Assembly (NCBI GenBank): GCA_965216515.1
Contig: OZ244173.1
Span: forward strand, 2,790,001-2,854,000
Origin: CAXMRP01 sp965216515
GTDB taxonomy: Bacteria; Pseudomonadota; Alphaproteobacteria; Rhizobiales; Afifellaceae
Direction: 5' to 3'
DNA: 64,000 nucleotides
Positions 45,224 to 53,916 of this stretch are shown piece by piece; within the stretch, counting starts at the first letter, position 1; every line of letters starts with the position of its first letter. Under the pieces are notes generated by a model that saw nothing but the letters and a program-made list of their open reading frames with translations, searched no databases and had not been told where the DNA came from. The position numbers and the translations under genes are program-made.

Positions 45224-46085
45224 GTTTCCTCTCCTCCTGGACAATCATGTCTTCGACCGCCTTGCGCATCTGGCGATCAAGGTCGATCCACCGCTCAATC
45301 GGTATGACGTGTGAGTAAAACCAGTATTGTATGCCGACGCCTGGACGAACGCCGTACACAACCCGGCATTCCTCATGGTCAAAATGTAGCGGGCTGCAAT
45401 GCACGGCAAACGGGTCGCCATTCGGCACCGTGTAACCATTGTTCGCCAGGAATAGCCCGCGCATATTAGGGTATTGCGGCTCCAGCCGCAGAAGATCGCC
45501 CGGCATGGCGATCCCGTTGCCCGCCGCCAGGGCGCGCTCGATACGCTGCTTGTTCCCATAAAATGAGCTGATGCTGGTGACATCGATCTTGAAACGCTGA
45601 ACCGTCAACGGTTCGGCAAGGCCCATGGCCGGGAAGGGACGATGTTGGGGCTCGACATAGACATTTGAGGTCAACACCGGTTCGTCATGGCATTCATTCC
45701 ACCATCGCTTCGCGGCGGCTCTGCCCTGACGTGCAACAGAGCGGGGGGTGTGAATCGTGGCTGACGGAGCTAGCGGCACATTCAGGAGAACCCCGGAGAG
45801 TTCCAGTTCGACCAGCACCGAATCCCCATAGCATTTCGTGGCCGTGAGTTGCGCGCTCGCGCTGTCCGCACTGAACACATTGGCTGCGAAAACAAGCGCC
45901 AGCGCCCCGGCAAACGTGACCCGGGCTGCGGCGACACGCCGGTCACTTCCAGTTTGAGCCCCGAAACACCGGAATCGGGATGTCAATCCGGTCGTCAGAT
46001 TTTGCGATGATGATCTGGTCCGCCGGATCATATTTCCATTCCCGGCATTCCTACGAGTGTCAAGATCGTTGCTGATGGTTGTCAT
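45216..46085 (-). CDS. Hypothetical secreted or anchored protein (289 aa)
   Basis: A long basic N-terminal region (RRTRSSS, SDRR) precedes one hydrophobic segment at residues about 56-75 (VTFAGALALVFAANVFSADSASA), which ends in an ASA-like signal-peptidase site; the true start may be an internal one nearer to it (Met19 is possible). The remaining 210 residues hold four cysteines (TKCYG, NECHD, VHCSP, EECRV), suggesting two disulfides in the periplasm. I recognise no domain. It is coupled to the 69-aa gene downstream and lies between IS3 debris and the luxR-type gene. Confidence 0.6.
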   Translation of the reverse strand: MTTISNDLDTRRNAGNGNMIRRTRSSSQNLTTGLTSRFRCFGAQTGSDRRVAAARVTFAGALALVFAANVFSADSASAQLTATKCYGDSVLVELELSGVLLNVPLAPSATIHTPRSVARQGRAAAKRWWNECHDEPVLTSNVYVEPQHRPFPAMGLAEPLTVQRFKIDVTSISSFYGNKQRIERALAAGNGIAMPGDLLRLEPQYPNMRGLFLANNGYTVPNGDPFAVHCSPLHFDHEECRVVYGVRPGVGIQYWFYSHVIPIERWIDLDRQMRKAVEDMIVQEERKHE

Positions 46086-46253
46086 TTCATCACCCGTTGT
46101 TGTCTTCCAGACGGGCCGAAACAGGGCGGCATTTGGCTGGTTCCGCGAACAAATTTTCTACTGTCGGCTCGGTTTTAAGGCCCGAGGCGAGGCGGCTGGC
46201 GACGCCGGATCACATCCGATGGCCGTCTCTGGTCCGGACACCCGACGCGCCGA

Positions 46254-47015
46254 TCAAAGGAGCCGGTAATGGTGGGCAAGCACAACGGCGTGAAGGCGAT
46301 TGCGCGCCCGCAGCTTGCGGGCCGCGGATTGCAAATGCATGGTTACGGTCGCCTCGCTCCGGTTGAGCCGGTGCGCAATTTCCTTCGTTGTCAAACCATC
46401 GGAACTGTAAAGCAGGCATTCGCGCTCCCGCGGCGTAAGGCGCGCATAATTGGAGAGGCGCTCCTCAGGGTCGAGCAGCGGCCAAACCTGCTCGTGAAAT
46501 GCATAACCAAGGAGACTGAATGCCGGGAGGAAGCGTCGCGCATCCCTGTCGATGCCGGCGCGCCTGCCACGCAGGATTGCCGTGCAGGTCGCCAGGGCCC
46601 CTGCGGAGTCGCGAATGGGCACCGAAACGCCGGAGATCATGTTGACATCGTTCAGGTAGGAGACGACCGGCATGTGATGGTCGGTCATGCAGCGCGCCAG
46701 GACGGTACGATTTTCGCCGAGTGCACAGGAATAGGTAAAGCCGGTCGATGATATCACCGACATATGCTGCACGGGGTCACGCTGATAGTAGCCTCCCGCG
46801 CACCACAGGGAGCGCATGTCGTCAGGCACATTTAGCATGGTGATATGACTGGGTGTCATGACGCTGCCGTCATGGCCCTGCGCAACCGGGCTGTAGTCAT
46901 AGACAAACGAATTGAACCCGAGCGGCTCGATCAGCTGCAGCATACGGTCGCCCGCCTCGCTGATGGATTGCGCAGGCACAAAACGGCTGGTGATGTAATC
47001 GAGCTGTTCGAGCAT
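46254..47015 (-). CDS. LuxR-family solo regulator of the plant-associated (OryR/NesR/PipR) type
   Basis: 253 aa with an autoinducer-binding domain (residues about 15-165) and a LuxR HTH (about 190-250, LTPRERECLLYSSDGLTTKEIAHRLNRS). By-eye alignment of NVPDDMRSLWCAGGYYQRDP with the TraR/LasR pocket places Met67 where Trp57 (TraR numbering) normally is and Trp71 where Tyr61 is, while Asp80 and Pro81 (Asp70/Pro71) are kept. This pair of substitutions is the published hallmark of LuxR solos from plant-associated bacteria that respond to plant-derived compounds and not to acyl-homoserine lactones. No luxI homologue is in the window. It is divergent from the proline iminopeptidase gene, with a lux box between. 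Confidence 0.87.
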   Translation of the reverse strand: MLEQLDYITSRFVPAQSISEAGDRMLQLIEPLGFNSFVYDYSPVAQGHDGSVMTPSHITMLNVPDDMRSLWCAGGYYQRDPVQHMSVISSTGFTYSCALGENRTVLARCMTDHHMPVVSYLNDVNMISGVSVPIRDSAGALATCTAILRGRRAGIDRDARRFLPAFSLLGYAFHEQVWPLLDPEERLSNYARLTPRERECLLYSSDGLTTKEIAHRLNRSEATVTMHLQSAARKLRARNRLHAVVLAHHYRLL

Positions 47016-47043
47016 CGCCTTGCAACAGCGGTTGAACCGCAGA

Positions 47044-47063
47044 ACCTATAAGATCATAGAGGT
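47044..47063. promoter_or_regulatory. lux box upstream of the proline iminopeptidase gene
   Basis: ACCTATAAGATCATAGAGGT is a 20-bp imperfect dyad (16 of 20 positions symmetric) with the ACCT...AGGT ends and GATC centre of classical lux boxes. Its centre is about 74 bases upstream of the ATG at 47128 and 38 bases from the luxR-type start, so it can serve the operon on the right, the regulator itself, or both. Confidence 0.8.
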
Positions 47064-47127
47064 TTCAGCCCGACCGTCCAATAGCCTACTGTTTGGCGTT
47101 GCTGGCAGTTTGCCGGGAGTTGGCTGG

Positions 47128-48021
47128 ATGTGGCAGGAATTGGACCCAGATGAGGTGCGCGACGTGGACGTCGACGGCTACCGTGTGCGCACCTACTCTT
47201 TTGGCACAGGCGACAATGTTGTCTTCTGTTTGAATGGTGGACCGGGCCTTCCGTGCGATTACTTGCGCGACGCCCATTCCTGCTTGAAGATGGAGGGATA
47301 CCGGGTCGTTGCCTTCGATCAACTCGGTACCGGCGCATCGGACCGTCCGACAGATGATTCCCTGTGGACCATAGAGCGCTACGTCTCCGAGACCGAGACC
47401 GTTCGCCAGGCGCTCGATCTGGGGAAGGTTCACCTTGTCGGGCAGTCCTGGGGCGGCTGGCTGGCCATCGAATATTCCCTGACGCACCCCCATGCGCTGA
47501 AGTCGCTGGTCCTCCAGAACACCGCGGCCGATATCCCCCATCTGGTCGGCGAGCTCAACCGTTTGCGCGCCTCCCTCGGGCCGGAGACTGTCGCGATGAT
47601 GCTGCGCCACGAAGCACAGGGCACCCTTGACCATCCCGCCTATCAGGCGGCGATCACCATACTCAACTATCGTCACGTCTGCCGCCTGGACCAATGGCCG
47701 GCTCCGGTGCAGCGATCGCTGCAAGACTGGAACATGGATCCCTACACGGCCATCCAGGGTCCGAACGAGTTCCTTTACACCGGCAATCTGAAGGACTGGA
47801 ACCGGGTGTCCGAACTGCATCGGATCAAGGTCCCCGTCCTTATTACCACCGGTCAGCACGACGAACTGACGCCAGCATGCGCATTGCGCATGAAACAAGC
47901 GATCACGCAAGCTGAACTTCATGTATTTCCCGACAGCAGTCATATGCCGTTCTACGAGGAGCCGGAATCGTTCTATCCCGTACTCAAGGAATTCTTGGCC
48001 CGCAGCAGCAAGCAAGACTGA
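47128..48021 (+). CDS. Proline iminopeptidase-like alpha/beta hydrolase (pipA-type)
   Basis: 297 aa from the ATG at 47128, which has GGGAG eight bases upstream; the frame is open from 47020 but that part contains the lux box. S33-family features: the oxyanion element CLNGGPGLPCDY (HGGPG in most members, here NGGPG), the nucleophile elbow GQSWGGW (Ser107), Asp in TTGQHDELTP and His in DSSHMPF. No signal peptide, so cytosolic. It removes N-terminal proline or cleaves related amides. The stop overlaps the next start (TGATG), tying it to the importer genes. In plant-associated pseudomonads and xanthomonads a pip gene is the direct target of the neighbouring LuxR solo. Confidence 0.9.
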   Translation: MWQELDPDEVRDVDVDGYRVRTYSFGTGDNVVFCLNGGPGLPCDYLRDAHSCLKMEGYRVVAFDQLGTGASDRPTDDSLWTIERYVSETETVRQALDLGKVHLVGQSWGGWLAIEYSLTHPHALKSLVLQNTAADIPHLVGELNRLRASLGPETVAMMLRHEAQGTLDHPAYQAAITILNYRHVCRLDQWPAPVQRSLQDWNMDPYTAIQGPNEFLYTGNLKDWNRVSELHRIKVPVLITTGQHDELTPACALRMKQAITQAELHVFPDSSHMPFYEEPESFYPVLKEFLARSSKQD

Positions 48022-48959
48022 TGCACCGATACAAGTTCGTTCTATACCGCCCAATTCAGCTCCTGCCGGTGCTGATTGGAATCAGTGTCGTCACATTCGT
48101 CCTCGTCCGCTCCATTCCCGGTGACCCTGTTCGCGTAATGCTTGGCCCGCGCGGTTCCGACGAGGTTGTTGCGCGCATCCGCGCGCAGTTCGGTCTCGAT
48201 GAGCCGCTTTGGGTGCAATATTTCTATTTCGTCAAGAATCTGCTGCGCGGAGAAATGGGCCAGTCGATCCTCTACAAGGTCGACGTGCTGAAGCTCGTCG
48301 CGACCCGCATCGAGCCCACCGTCGTCCTCGTGCTTGGCAGCGTTCTGCTCGCCATCTTGATCACGGTACCGCTTGCAACCATCGCGGCGCGGCAACGCGG
48401 CAGGTTTTCCGACCACCTTATTCGCATCGTCTCGACGGCAGGCCTGGGTTTCCCGGCCTTCTGGCTCGGGCTCATGCTCATCCTGCTGTTCAGTGTCAAG
48501 TTGGGCCTGTTTCCCGTGACCGGTTACGGCACGGTCTGGCTTGAGAAGTTGCACCACATGGTCCTGCCCTGCCTGACCATCGCTCTCGCGCTTTCGGCCG
48601 TGCTGACCCGCAATCTCAGGGCAAGCATTCTTGCTGAGCTGAATTCGGATCAGGCGACGGCCGCCAGAGCGCGAGGCCTGCCGGAACGTGCGGTGTTCTG
48701 GGGCCATGTCATACCCAACTCGCTCATCCCGACAATCAACCTGCTTGCTGTGAATATCGGCTGGCTGATCGGTGGCACGGTGGTTGTCGAAACGGTTTTC
48801 GCAATTCCCGGCATGGGCCAGCTTCTGGTGCGCAGCATCTTTGTTCGTGACTACATGGTCGTACAAAGCGTCGCGATGGTTTTTGCCTGCGCGACGGTGC
48901 TGGTCAACTTTCTCGCCGACGTGCTGACCGTGGTGATCGATCCCAGGGTCAAGCTGTGA
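48021..48959 (+). CDS. Peptide ABC transporter permease (OppB/DppB type), pip-linked system
   Basis: 312 aa, N-terminus MHRYKFVLYRPIQLLPVLIGISVVTFVLVRSIPGDPVRVMLG typical for this subunit. GEMGQSILYKVDV is the periplasmic hallmark; the EAA-like loop is ARARGLPERAVFWGHVIPN. First transporter gene after pip and coupled to it; coupled also to the next permease (TGATG). Confidence 0.94.
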   Translation: MHRYKFVLYRPIQLLPVLIGISVVTFVLVRSIPGDPVRVMLGPRGSDEVVARIRAQFGLDEPLWVQYFYFVKNLLRGEMGQSILYKVDVLKLVATRIEPTVVLVLGSVLLAILITVPLATIAARQRGRFSDHLIRIVSTAGLGFPAFWLGLMLILLFSVKLGLFPVTGYGTVWLEKLHHMVLPCLTIALALSAVLTRNLRASILAELNSDQATAARARGLPERAVFWGHVIPNSLIPTINLLAVNIGWLIGGTVVVETVFAIPGMGQLLVRSIFVRDYMVVQSVAMVFACATVLVNFLADVLTVVIDPRVKL

Positions 48960-49810
48960 TGCTGGCTCTCGCGCCGGCCAGGGCAACAATCAGACGCTGG
49001 AGCCGCAATCGCGGGCAACTGCCGCTCGTTTTCGGCGGTGCGATCGTGTTCGGCTGGTTGCTGATCGCGGTAAGCGCGCCGCTGATTGCACCCTATGATC
49101 CGGTCCTGCAGGACGCGACGGCGCGCCTTCACGCGCCAAATGCCGCGCATTGGTTCGGCACGGACAATTTCGGCAGGGATATTCTATCACGCGTCGTTTG
49201 GGGTGCGCGCATCGACCTTCAGATCGCCGTGTTCGGCGTGGTCTTCGCTTTCGCCATCGGCACTGTGCTTGGCAGCATCGCCGGTTTCTTCGGCGGCATT
49301 GTCGATTCGGTGTTCATGCGGCTGATCGATATCGTTCTGGCCTTTCCTTTTCTCGTGCTCATGCTTGCCATCATCACCATACTCGGTCCCGGCCTGGGCA
49401 GCTTCTACATTGCCATGGCGATGGTCGGCTGGGTTTCCTATGCGCGGCTCGTGCGCGCGCAATTTCTGGTGCTCAAGTCGGCCGATTTCGCCATCGCCGC
49501 ACGCAGCCTCGGCTACGGCAATATTCGCATCATGTTCCGCCATCTCCTGCCCAACGCCATTCTCGGCTCCATTGTGTTCGCCATGTCGGACGGCGTGCTG
49601 GTGCTGTTGAGCGGCGCGTCGATAAGCTATCTGGGTCTCGGCGTGCAACCGCCGACCGCGGAATGGGGCATCATGATTGCCGAGGGCCAGGGCTTCATCA
49701 CCCAGGCCTGGTGGATCACAACCTTTCCCGGACTGGCCATCGTGTCGCTGGCGATGGGCTTCAGCCTTCTTGCCGATGGTCTTGGCGAAGTGCTGGGGGT
49801 GCGCGAATGA
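48959..49810 (+). CDS. Peptide ABC transporter permease (OppC/DppC type), pip-linked system
   Basis: 283 aa from the ATG at 48959 (a GTG one codon earlier is possible). First membrane helix about residues 20-43, then WFGTDNFGRDILSRVVWGARIDL and the EAA-like loop AARSLGYGNIRIMFRHLLPN. The stop overlaps the ATPase start by four bases. Confidence 0.94.
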   Translation: MLALAPARATIRRWSRNRGQLPLVFGGAIVFGWLLIAVSAPLIAPYDPVLQDATARLHAPNAAHWFGTDNFGRDILSRVVWGARIDLQIAVFGVVFAFAIGTVLGSIAGFFGGIVDSVFMRLIDIVLAFPFLVLMLAIITILGPGLGSFYIAMAMVGWVSYARLVRAQFLVLKSADFAIAARSLGYGNIRIMFRHLLPNAILGSIVFAMSDGVLVLLSGASISYLGLGVQPPTAEWGIMIAEGQGFITQAWWITTFPGLAIVSLAMGFSLLADGLGEVLGVRE

Positions 49811-50814
49811 CCCCACCGATCCTCAGTGTTCGCGATCTGACGGTATCGCTCGACGAGGGCCGGACGGTGCGGGCGCTCGTTGACCGGGTTTCGTTCGACG
49901 TCGCGCCGGGAGAAATACTGGGCGTTGTGGGCGAAAGCGGTTCGGGCAAGAGCCTGACCTGCCGCGCCATTATGCGGCTGCTCCCGGGTGTCCGGCTTGC
50001 CATCTCCGGTGGCCGTATCGATCTTGCCGGCGTCGGCGATCTGACCGGTTTCGATGAACGCGCGATGCATCGCGTGCGGGGCCGGGAAATCGGTATGATA
50101 TTTCAGAATCCGTCCAGCCATCTCGATCCGGTGATGACGATCGGCGGGCAGATTGCCGAAAGCGTGCGCTATCACCACAACGTGCCAAAGGCAGAGGCGC
50201 GGCGGCGTGCCCGGGATCTGCTCCAGCAGGTGGGCATTCCGGACAGTGCGCGGCGCATGGACAGCTACCCGCACGAATATTCCGGCGGTATGCGGCAGCG
50301 CGCCATGATTGCCGCCGCGTTGGCGTGCGAACCCAAGATTCTCATTGCCGATGAGCCGACGACCGCGCTCGACGTTACCGTGCAAGCGCAGATCCTGCGT
50401 CTGCTGGTTGATCTGCGGGACCGTAGAGGGCTTTCGATCATTTTCATCACCCACGATTTGGGCGTGGTCTCCCAACTCTGCGATACCGTTGCAGTGATGT
50501 ATGCCGGCCGGCTGTGCGAATATGGTCCCAAACAGGAAATCATCCGGCGCCCGCGCCACAACTACACGGCAGGCCTTATCGCTTGCCAGCCGAGCGGGGG
50601 GCGTGGCGAGGGCCGTGTCAGAACCATCGCCGGACAGCCGCCCGGCACAGCCGACATGCCGGACGGTTGCCGGTTTCATCCGCGTTGCGATCGCACCCTC
50701 GACGTGTGCCGATCGCGCCAGCCGGCAATGGAACAGCTAAAGCCCGATCATACGGTCGCCTGTCACAACCCGATTTCCGCCGACGGGAGGGTGCATGTTG
50801 ATGAAACGTGCTGA
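49807..50814 (+). CDS. Peptide ABC transporter ATP-binding protein (OppD type), pip-linked system
   Basis: 335 aa from the ATG at 49807, coupled as ATGA to the permease; the long frame upstream is a shadow of the permease. Walker A GESGSGKS, Q-loop MIFQNPSSHLDP, signature YSGGMRQR, Walker B ILIADEPTTALD, switch FITHDLG. C-terminal Cys motif is PDGCRFHPRCDRTLDVC. Confidence 0.95.
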   Translation: MTPPILSVRDLTVSLDEGRTVRALVDRVSFDVAPGEILGVVGESGSGKSLTCRAIMRLLPGVRLAISGGRIDLAGVGDLTGFDERAMHRVRGREIGMIFQNPSSHLDPVMTIGGQIAESVRYHHNVPKAEARRRARDLLQQVGIPDSARRMDSYPHEYSGGMRQRAMIAAALACEPKILIADEPTTALDVTVQAQILRLLVDLRDRRGLSIIFITHDLGVVSQLCDTVAVMYAGRLCEYGPKQEIIRRPRHNYTAGLIACQPSGGRGEGRVRTIAGQPPGTADMPDGCRFHPRCDRTLDVCRSRQPAMEQLKPDHTVACHNPISADGRVHVDETC

Positions 50815-51826
50815 GCCCCTGCTGGAGGCACGGGACATCGTTGTGCGGTTTGCCGCAGGAACCGGCGTGGTCGGCCGTCAGGACAAAGGCGTCAAGGCGG
50901 TCAACGGCGTATCGCTTCATGTCAATCCGGGCGAGACGCTTGGACTTGTCGGCGAATCCGGCAGCGGCAAGAGCACACTCGCCCGTGCACTTCTTCAGAT
51001 CGGTGAGCTGACGTCCGGCAGCGTGTGTTTCGCTGGTGAAGTGATTGACGGAAAGTCGGCTGAAAGCGGGATGAGGCTCCGCCGCGGAACGGCAATGATC
51101 TTTCAGGATCCCTACGGTGCGCTGAATCCGCGGATGAGCGTTGGAGCGGCGATCGCGGAAGTGCTGAGGGTGCATCGTTTGGTGGCGCCCGGCGACGTGG
51201 ATTCCCGCGTCGGCCATCTTCTGCGGACAGTGGGACTGGATCCCGCGCTCGCCCCGCGGCGACCCGCCGAACTCAGCGGTGGTCAGTGCCAGCGCGTCGG
51301 CATCGCACGTGCGCTGGCGATGGAGCCGCGGCTGCTTGTGGCAGATGAATGCGTGGCCGCCCTCGACGTGTCCATCCAGGGGCAGATCATCAACCTTCTT
51401 ATGGATTTGCGCGACCGTATCGGTCTGGCGATGATCTTCATTGCCCACGATCTGTCGATTGTTCGCCGCCAATGCGACCGCGTGGCCGTCATGTATCTTG
51501 GCCGGATCGTGGAGGAGGGGCCGACCGAGGATGTTTTCGGCAACCCCCAACACCCCTACACGGCATCGCTGATCGCGGCCATTCCGACAATCGAACCGGA
51601 AGGCGGCATGCTCGATCATGTGCTGGAAGGCGATCTCCCAAGTCCGCTGTCTCCGCCGCCGGGTTGCGCCTTTCACCCGCGCTGTCCGCTTGCGGCGGAT
51701 GAGTGCCGGCGAGAGCCTGCACCGGAGCTCGGCGGCGGCAGCCACCGCTGCGCCTGCCTTCTGCAGCAGGATGCGCTGCACCGGGATACGCCGTGGACAC
51801 CGATTTCAGGCGTTGCAGCGATGTAG
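50795..51826 (+). CDS. Peptide ABC transporter ATP-binding protein (OppF type), pip-linked system
   Basis: 343 aa; start ATG at 50795 with a GGAGGG site just upstream (or 50801), overlapping oppD by 20 bases. Walker A GESGSGKST, Q-loop MIFQDPYGALNP, signature LSGGQCQR (Cys in place of the usual Arg/Gln), Walker B LLVADECVAALD, switch FIAHDLS. C-terminal Cys motif PPGCAFHPRCPLAADEC. Confidence 0.94.
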   Translation: MLMKRAEPLLEARDIVVRFAAGTGVVGRQDKGVKAVNGVSLHVNPGETLGLVGESGSGKSTLARALLQIGELTSGSVCFAGEVIDGKSAESGMRLRRGTAMIFQDPYGALNPRMSVGAAIAEVLRVHRLVAPGDVDSRVGHLLRTVGLDPALAPRRPAELSGGQCQRVGIARALAMEPRLLVADECVAALDVSIQGQIINLLMDLRDRIGLAMIFIAHDLSIVRRQCDRVAVMYLGRIVEEGPTEDVFGNPQHPYTASLIAAIPTIEPEGGMLDHVLEGDLPSPLSPPPGCAFHPRCPLAADECRREPAPELGGGSHRCACLLQQDALHRDTPWTPISGVAAM

Positions 51827-51866
51827 CGCCTGTTGAACTGCAAGTAACCCAAAAGGAGCTGAGACA

Positions 51867-53384
51867 ATGACCATCCAAAGACTATCGCGGGTCGCCGCGG
51901 TCGTGGCGCTTGTATTCGCAGTACTGGCGCCGCTCGCCGCCGAGGCCGCCGGCGTGTTGACCATCGGGCGCCGCGAGGACGGCACCACATTCGATCCGAT
52001 CAAGACAACCCAGAACGTCGACTTCTGGGTCTTCGCAAACGTCTACGACGTGCTCGTGCGTGTCGACAAAACCGGCACGAAGCTGGCGCCGGGCCTGGCG
52101 GAAAGTTGGACAGTCTCCGATGACCGCCTGACATACACCTTCACGATGCGTGACGCCAAATTCTCCGATGGTTCGCAGGTCACCGCGGAGGATGCGATAT
52201 TCAGCCTCACGCGCATTCGCGACGATGAAGGTTCGCTGTGGGCCGACACGTACAAAGTGATCGAAGAAATGCACGCGCCGGACCCGCGCACGCTCGTGGT
52301 CAGGTTGAAGGAGGCGTCGACCCCGTTCCTGTCGTCCCTCGCCATGCCCGGGATCTCGATCATTTCCAAAGCGGCGTTTGAATCGATGGGAGCGGAGGCC
52401 TACGCCGAAAAGCCCGTCGCATCGGGCGCGTTCACGGTCGAACAGTGGCTGCGTGGAGATCGTGTGATCTTGAAGAAAAACCCGAACTTCTGGGAAGCCG
52501 ACCGCGTTCAACTCGACGGCGTGGAGTGGATATCGATTCCGGATGACAATACGCGCATCCTGAAGATCCAGGCCGGGGAAATCGATGCGGCGATCTTTGT
52601 GCCATTCGCGCGCATTTCCGAACTGAAGAATGATCCCGACCTGATCGTCAGCCTGGATACGTCGACACGCGAAGACGCCCTGTTGCTGAACCACACCAAT
52701 CCCGCGCTCGCCAAAAAGGAGGTGCGTCAGGCGATCGACCACGCCATCAACAAGCAGGAGGTTGTCGACGCGGTGACCTTCGGAATCGGCGAGGTGGCCA
52801 ATTCCTACATCCCCAAGGGCGCCCTCTATCACAAGACCGACAACCTCGCGCGGGCCCACGATCCGGAAAAAGCCAGGCAATTGCTTGCCGATGCCGGCGA
52901 GAGTGATCTGACCTTGCGCTACATCGTCAATGCCGGCGACGAGGTGGATGAACAGATCGGCATTTTGCTACAGCAGCAATTGGCAAAGGCTGGCATCACG
53001 GTCGACCTGCAGAAGCGCGACCCCAGCACCACCTGGCAGATCCTGGTCGACGGCGACTACGATCTGTCGGTCAACTACTGGACCAATGACATTCTCGATC
53101 CCGACCAGAAGACCACCTTTGTGCTTGGTCATGATGCCAACCTCAACTACTGGACGCGGTATCAGAACGAAAAGGTCAAGGAGCTGGTGGCGCAGGGCCG
53201 TATCGAGACCGATCCTGCCAGGCGCGAGAAGATGTATTTGGAGATGCAGACGATCGCCAAGGACGATGCGCACTGGATCGACCTTTACTACAGCCCTTAC
53301 CGGAACGTGGCGCGCAAGAATATCGAGGGGTTCTATCAGAACCCGCTCGGCCGCTTCTTCCTGGAAGATACCGTCAAGAACTGA
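51867..53384 (+). CDS. Peptide ABC transporter substrate-binding protein (SBP_bac_5), pip-linked system
   Basis: 505 aa, AAAGGAGC site nine bases before the ATG. Signal peptide MTIQRLSRVAAVVALVFAVLAPLAAEAAG. Family motifs: RREDGTTFDPIKTTQNVDFWVFANVYDVLVR, YTFTMRDAKFSDGSQVTAEDAIFSLTRI and GAFTVEQWLRGDRVILKKNPNFWEADR. It ends the pip-opp operon and is followed by a strong hairpin. In the Pseudomonas PipR system the adjacent transporter is required for the response to the plant-leaf-derived signal, which makes this the candidate receptor for the ligand or its precursor (inference). Confidence 0.94.
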   Translation: MTIQRLSRVAAVVALVFAVLAPLAAEAAGVLTIGRREDGTTFDPIKTTQNVDFWVFANVYDVLVRVDKTGTKLAPGLAESWTVSDDRLTYTFTMRDAKFSDGSQVTAEDAIFSLTRIRDDEGSLWADTYKVIEEMHAPDPRTLVVRLKEASTPFLSSLAMPGISIISKAAFESMGAEAYAEKPVASGAFTVEQWLRGDRVILKKNPNFWEADRVQLDGVEWISIPDDNTRILKIQAGEIDAAIFVPFARISELKNDPDLIVSLDTSTREDALLLNHTNPALAKKEVRQAIDHAINKQEVVDAVTFGIGEVANSYIPKGALYHKTDNLARAHDPEKARQLLADAGESDLTLRYIVNAGDEVDEQIGILLQQQLAKAGITVDLQKRDPSTTWQILVDGDYDLSVNYWTNDILDPDQKTTFVLGHDANLNYWTRYQNEKVKELVAQGRIETDPARREKMYLEMQTIAKDDAHWIDLYYSPYRNVARKNIEGFYQNPLGRFFLEDTVKN

Positions 53385-53394
53385 CGGGGAAATA

Positions 53395-53429
53395 CCGGGT
53401 GGCGCCGCACGCGGCGCGGCGCCACCCGG
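53395..53429 (+). terminator. Strong hairpin ending the pip-opp operon
   Basis: CCGGGTGGCGCC (53395-53406) pairs perfectly with GGCGCCACCCGG (53418-53429) around an 11-base loop, ten bases after the last stop codon. No T tract, but the 12-bp GC stem is the most stable simple hairpin seen in the window. Confidence 0.7.
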
Positions 53430-53916
53430 TGCTGAACTGCGATTGCCGGCCAACGCAACCGCGCGAAGCGTTGTCGTCGAGCAATCGATCTCCATGCGGC
53501 TGGTTTTGCGTAGCTACGGGTGTATAGGTACACACTGTTGCGGTTGGCCATTGGTTTGCCAACCGCCTTGATGGCTCTTCACCGATCCGTCTTGCCGAAG
53601 GTTCATCCCGCCCGTTGCCGCAGCCTGGCCTGGGCACCGGCCAAGGTGCCTGCGCCGCTGGTCCGGCGCGTCAAACTTGGCATGTCGAGCGTCTGGCCGG
53701 CGGTAGAACTTGCCAAAACACGGATGTGGCGACGTGTCGTCGGATCCGTTAGGCGGGTCTTGGCAGGCAAGGAATTGCCGAATGCCGGGAACCATCGCGT
53801 CAACATGCAGGTAAAGCGACTGACCCAGCCCCGTGAACCGGGCCGTTCAGGTGTGGAGTCTGTTCACGTTTGTTTCTGGTTCGCGGGTTGCGGTCAAGGC
53901 CTGCTGAGCGGAGCCA
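53430..53916. other. Gene-free gap upstream of the integrase remnant
   Basis: No supported gene. It contains a perfect 9-bp hairpin GCGGTTGGC (53540-53548) with GCCAACCGC (53558-53566), whose left arm belongs to a 13-base match to the CRISPR repeat (53537-53549). The rest may be the eroded left part of the mobile element to which the integrase belonged. Confidence 0.4.

Noticed and set aside
49150..49806. N-terminal extension of the pip-linked oppD frame
   Set aside because: It overlaps the whole oppC gene in another frame; the ATG at 49807 coupled to the oppC stop fits the family N-terminus exactly.
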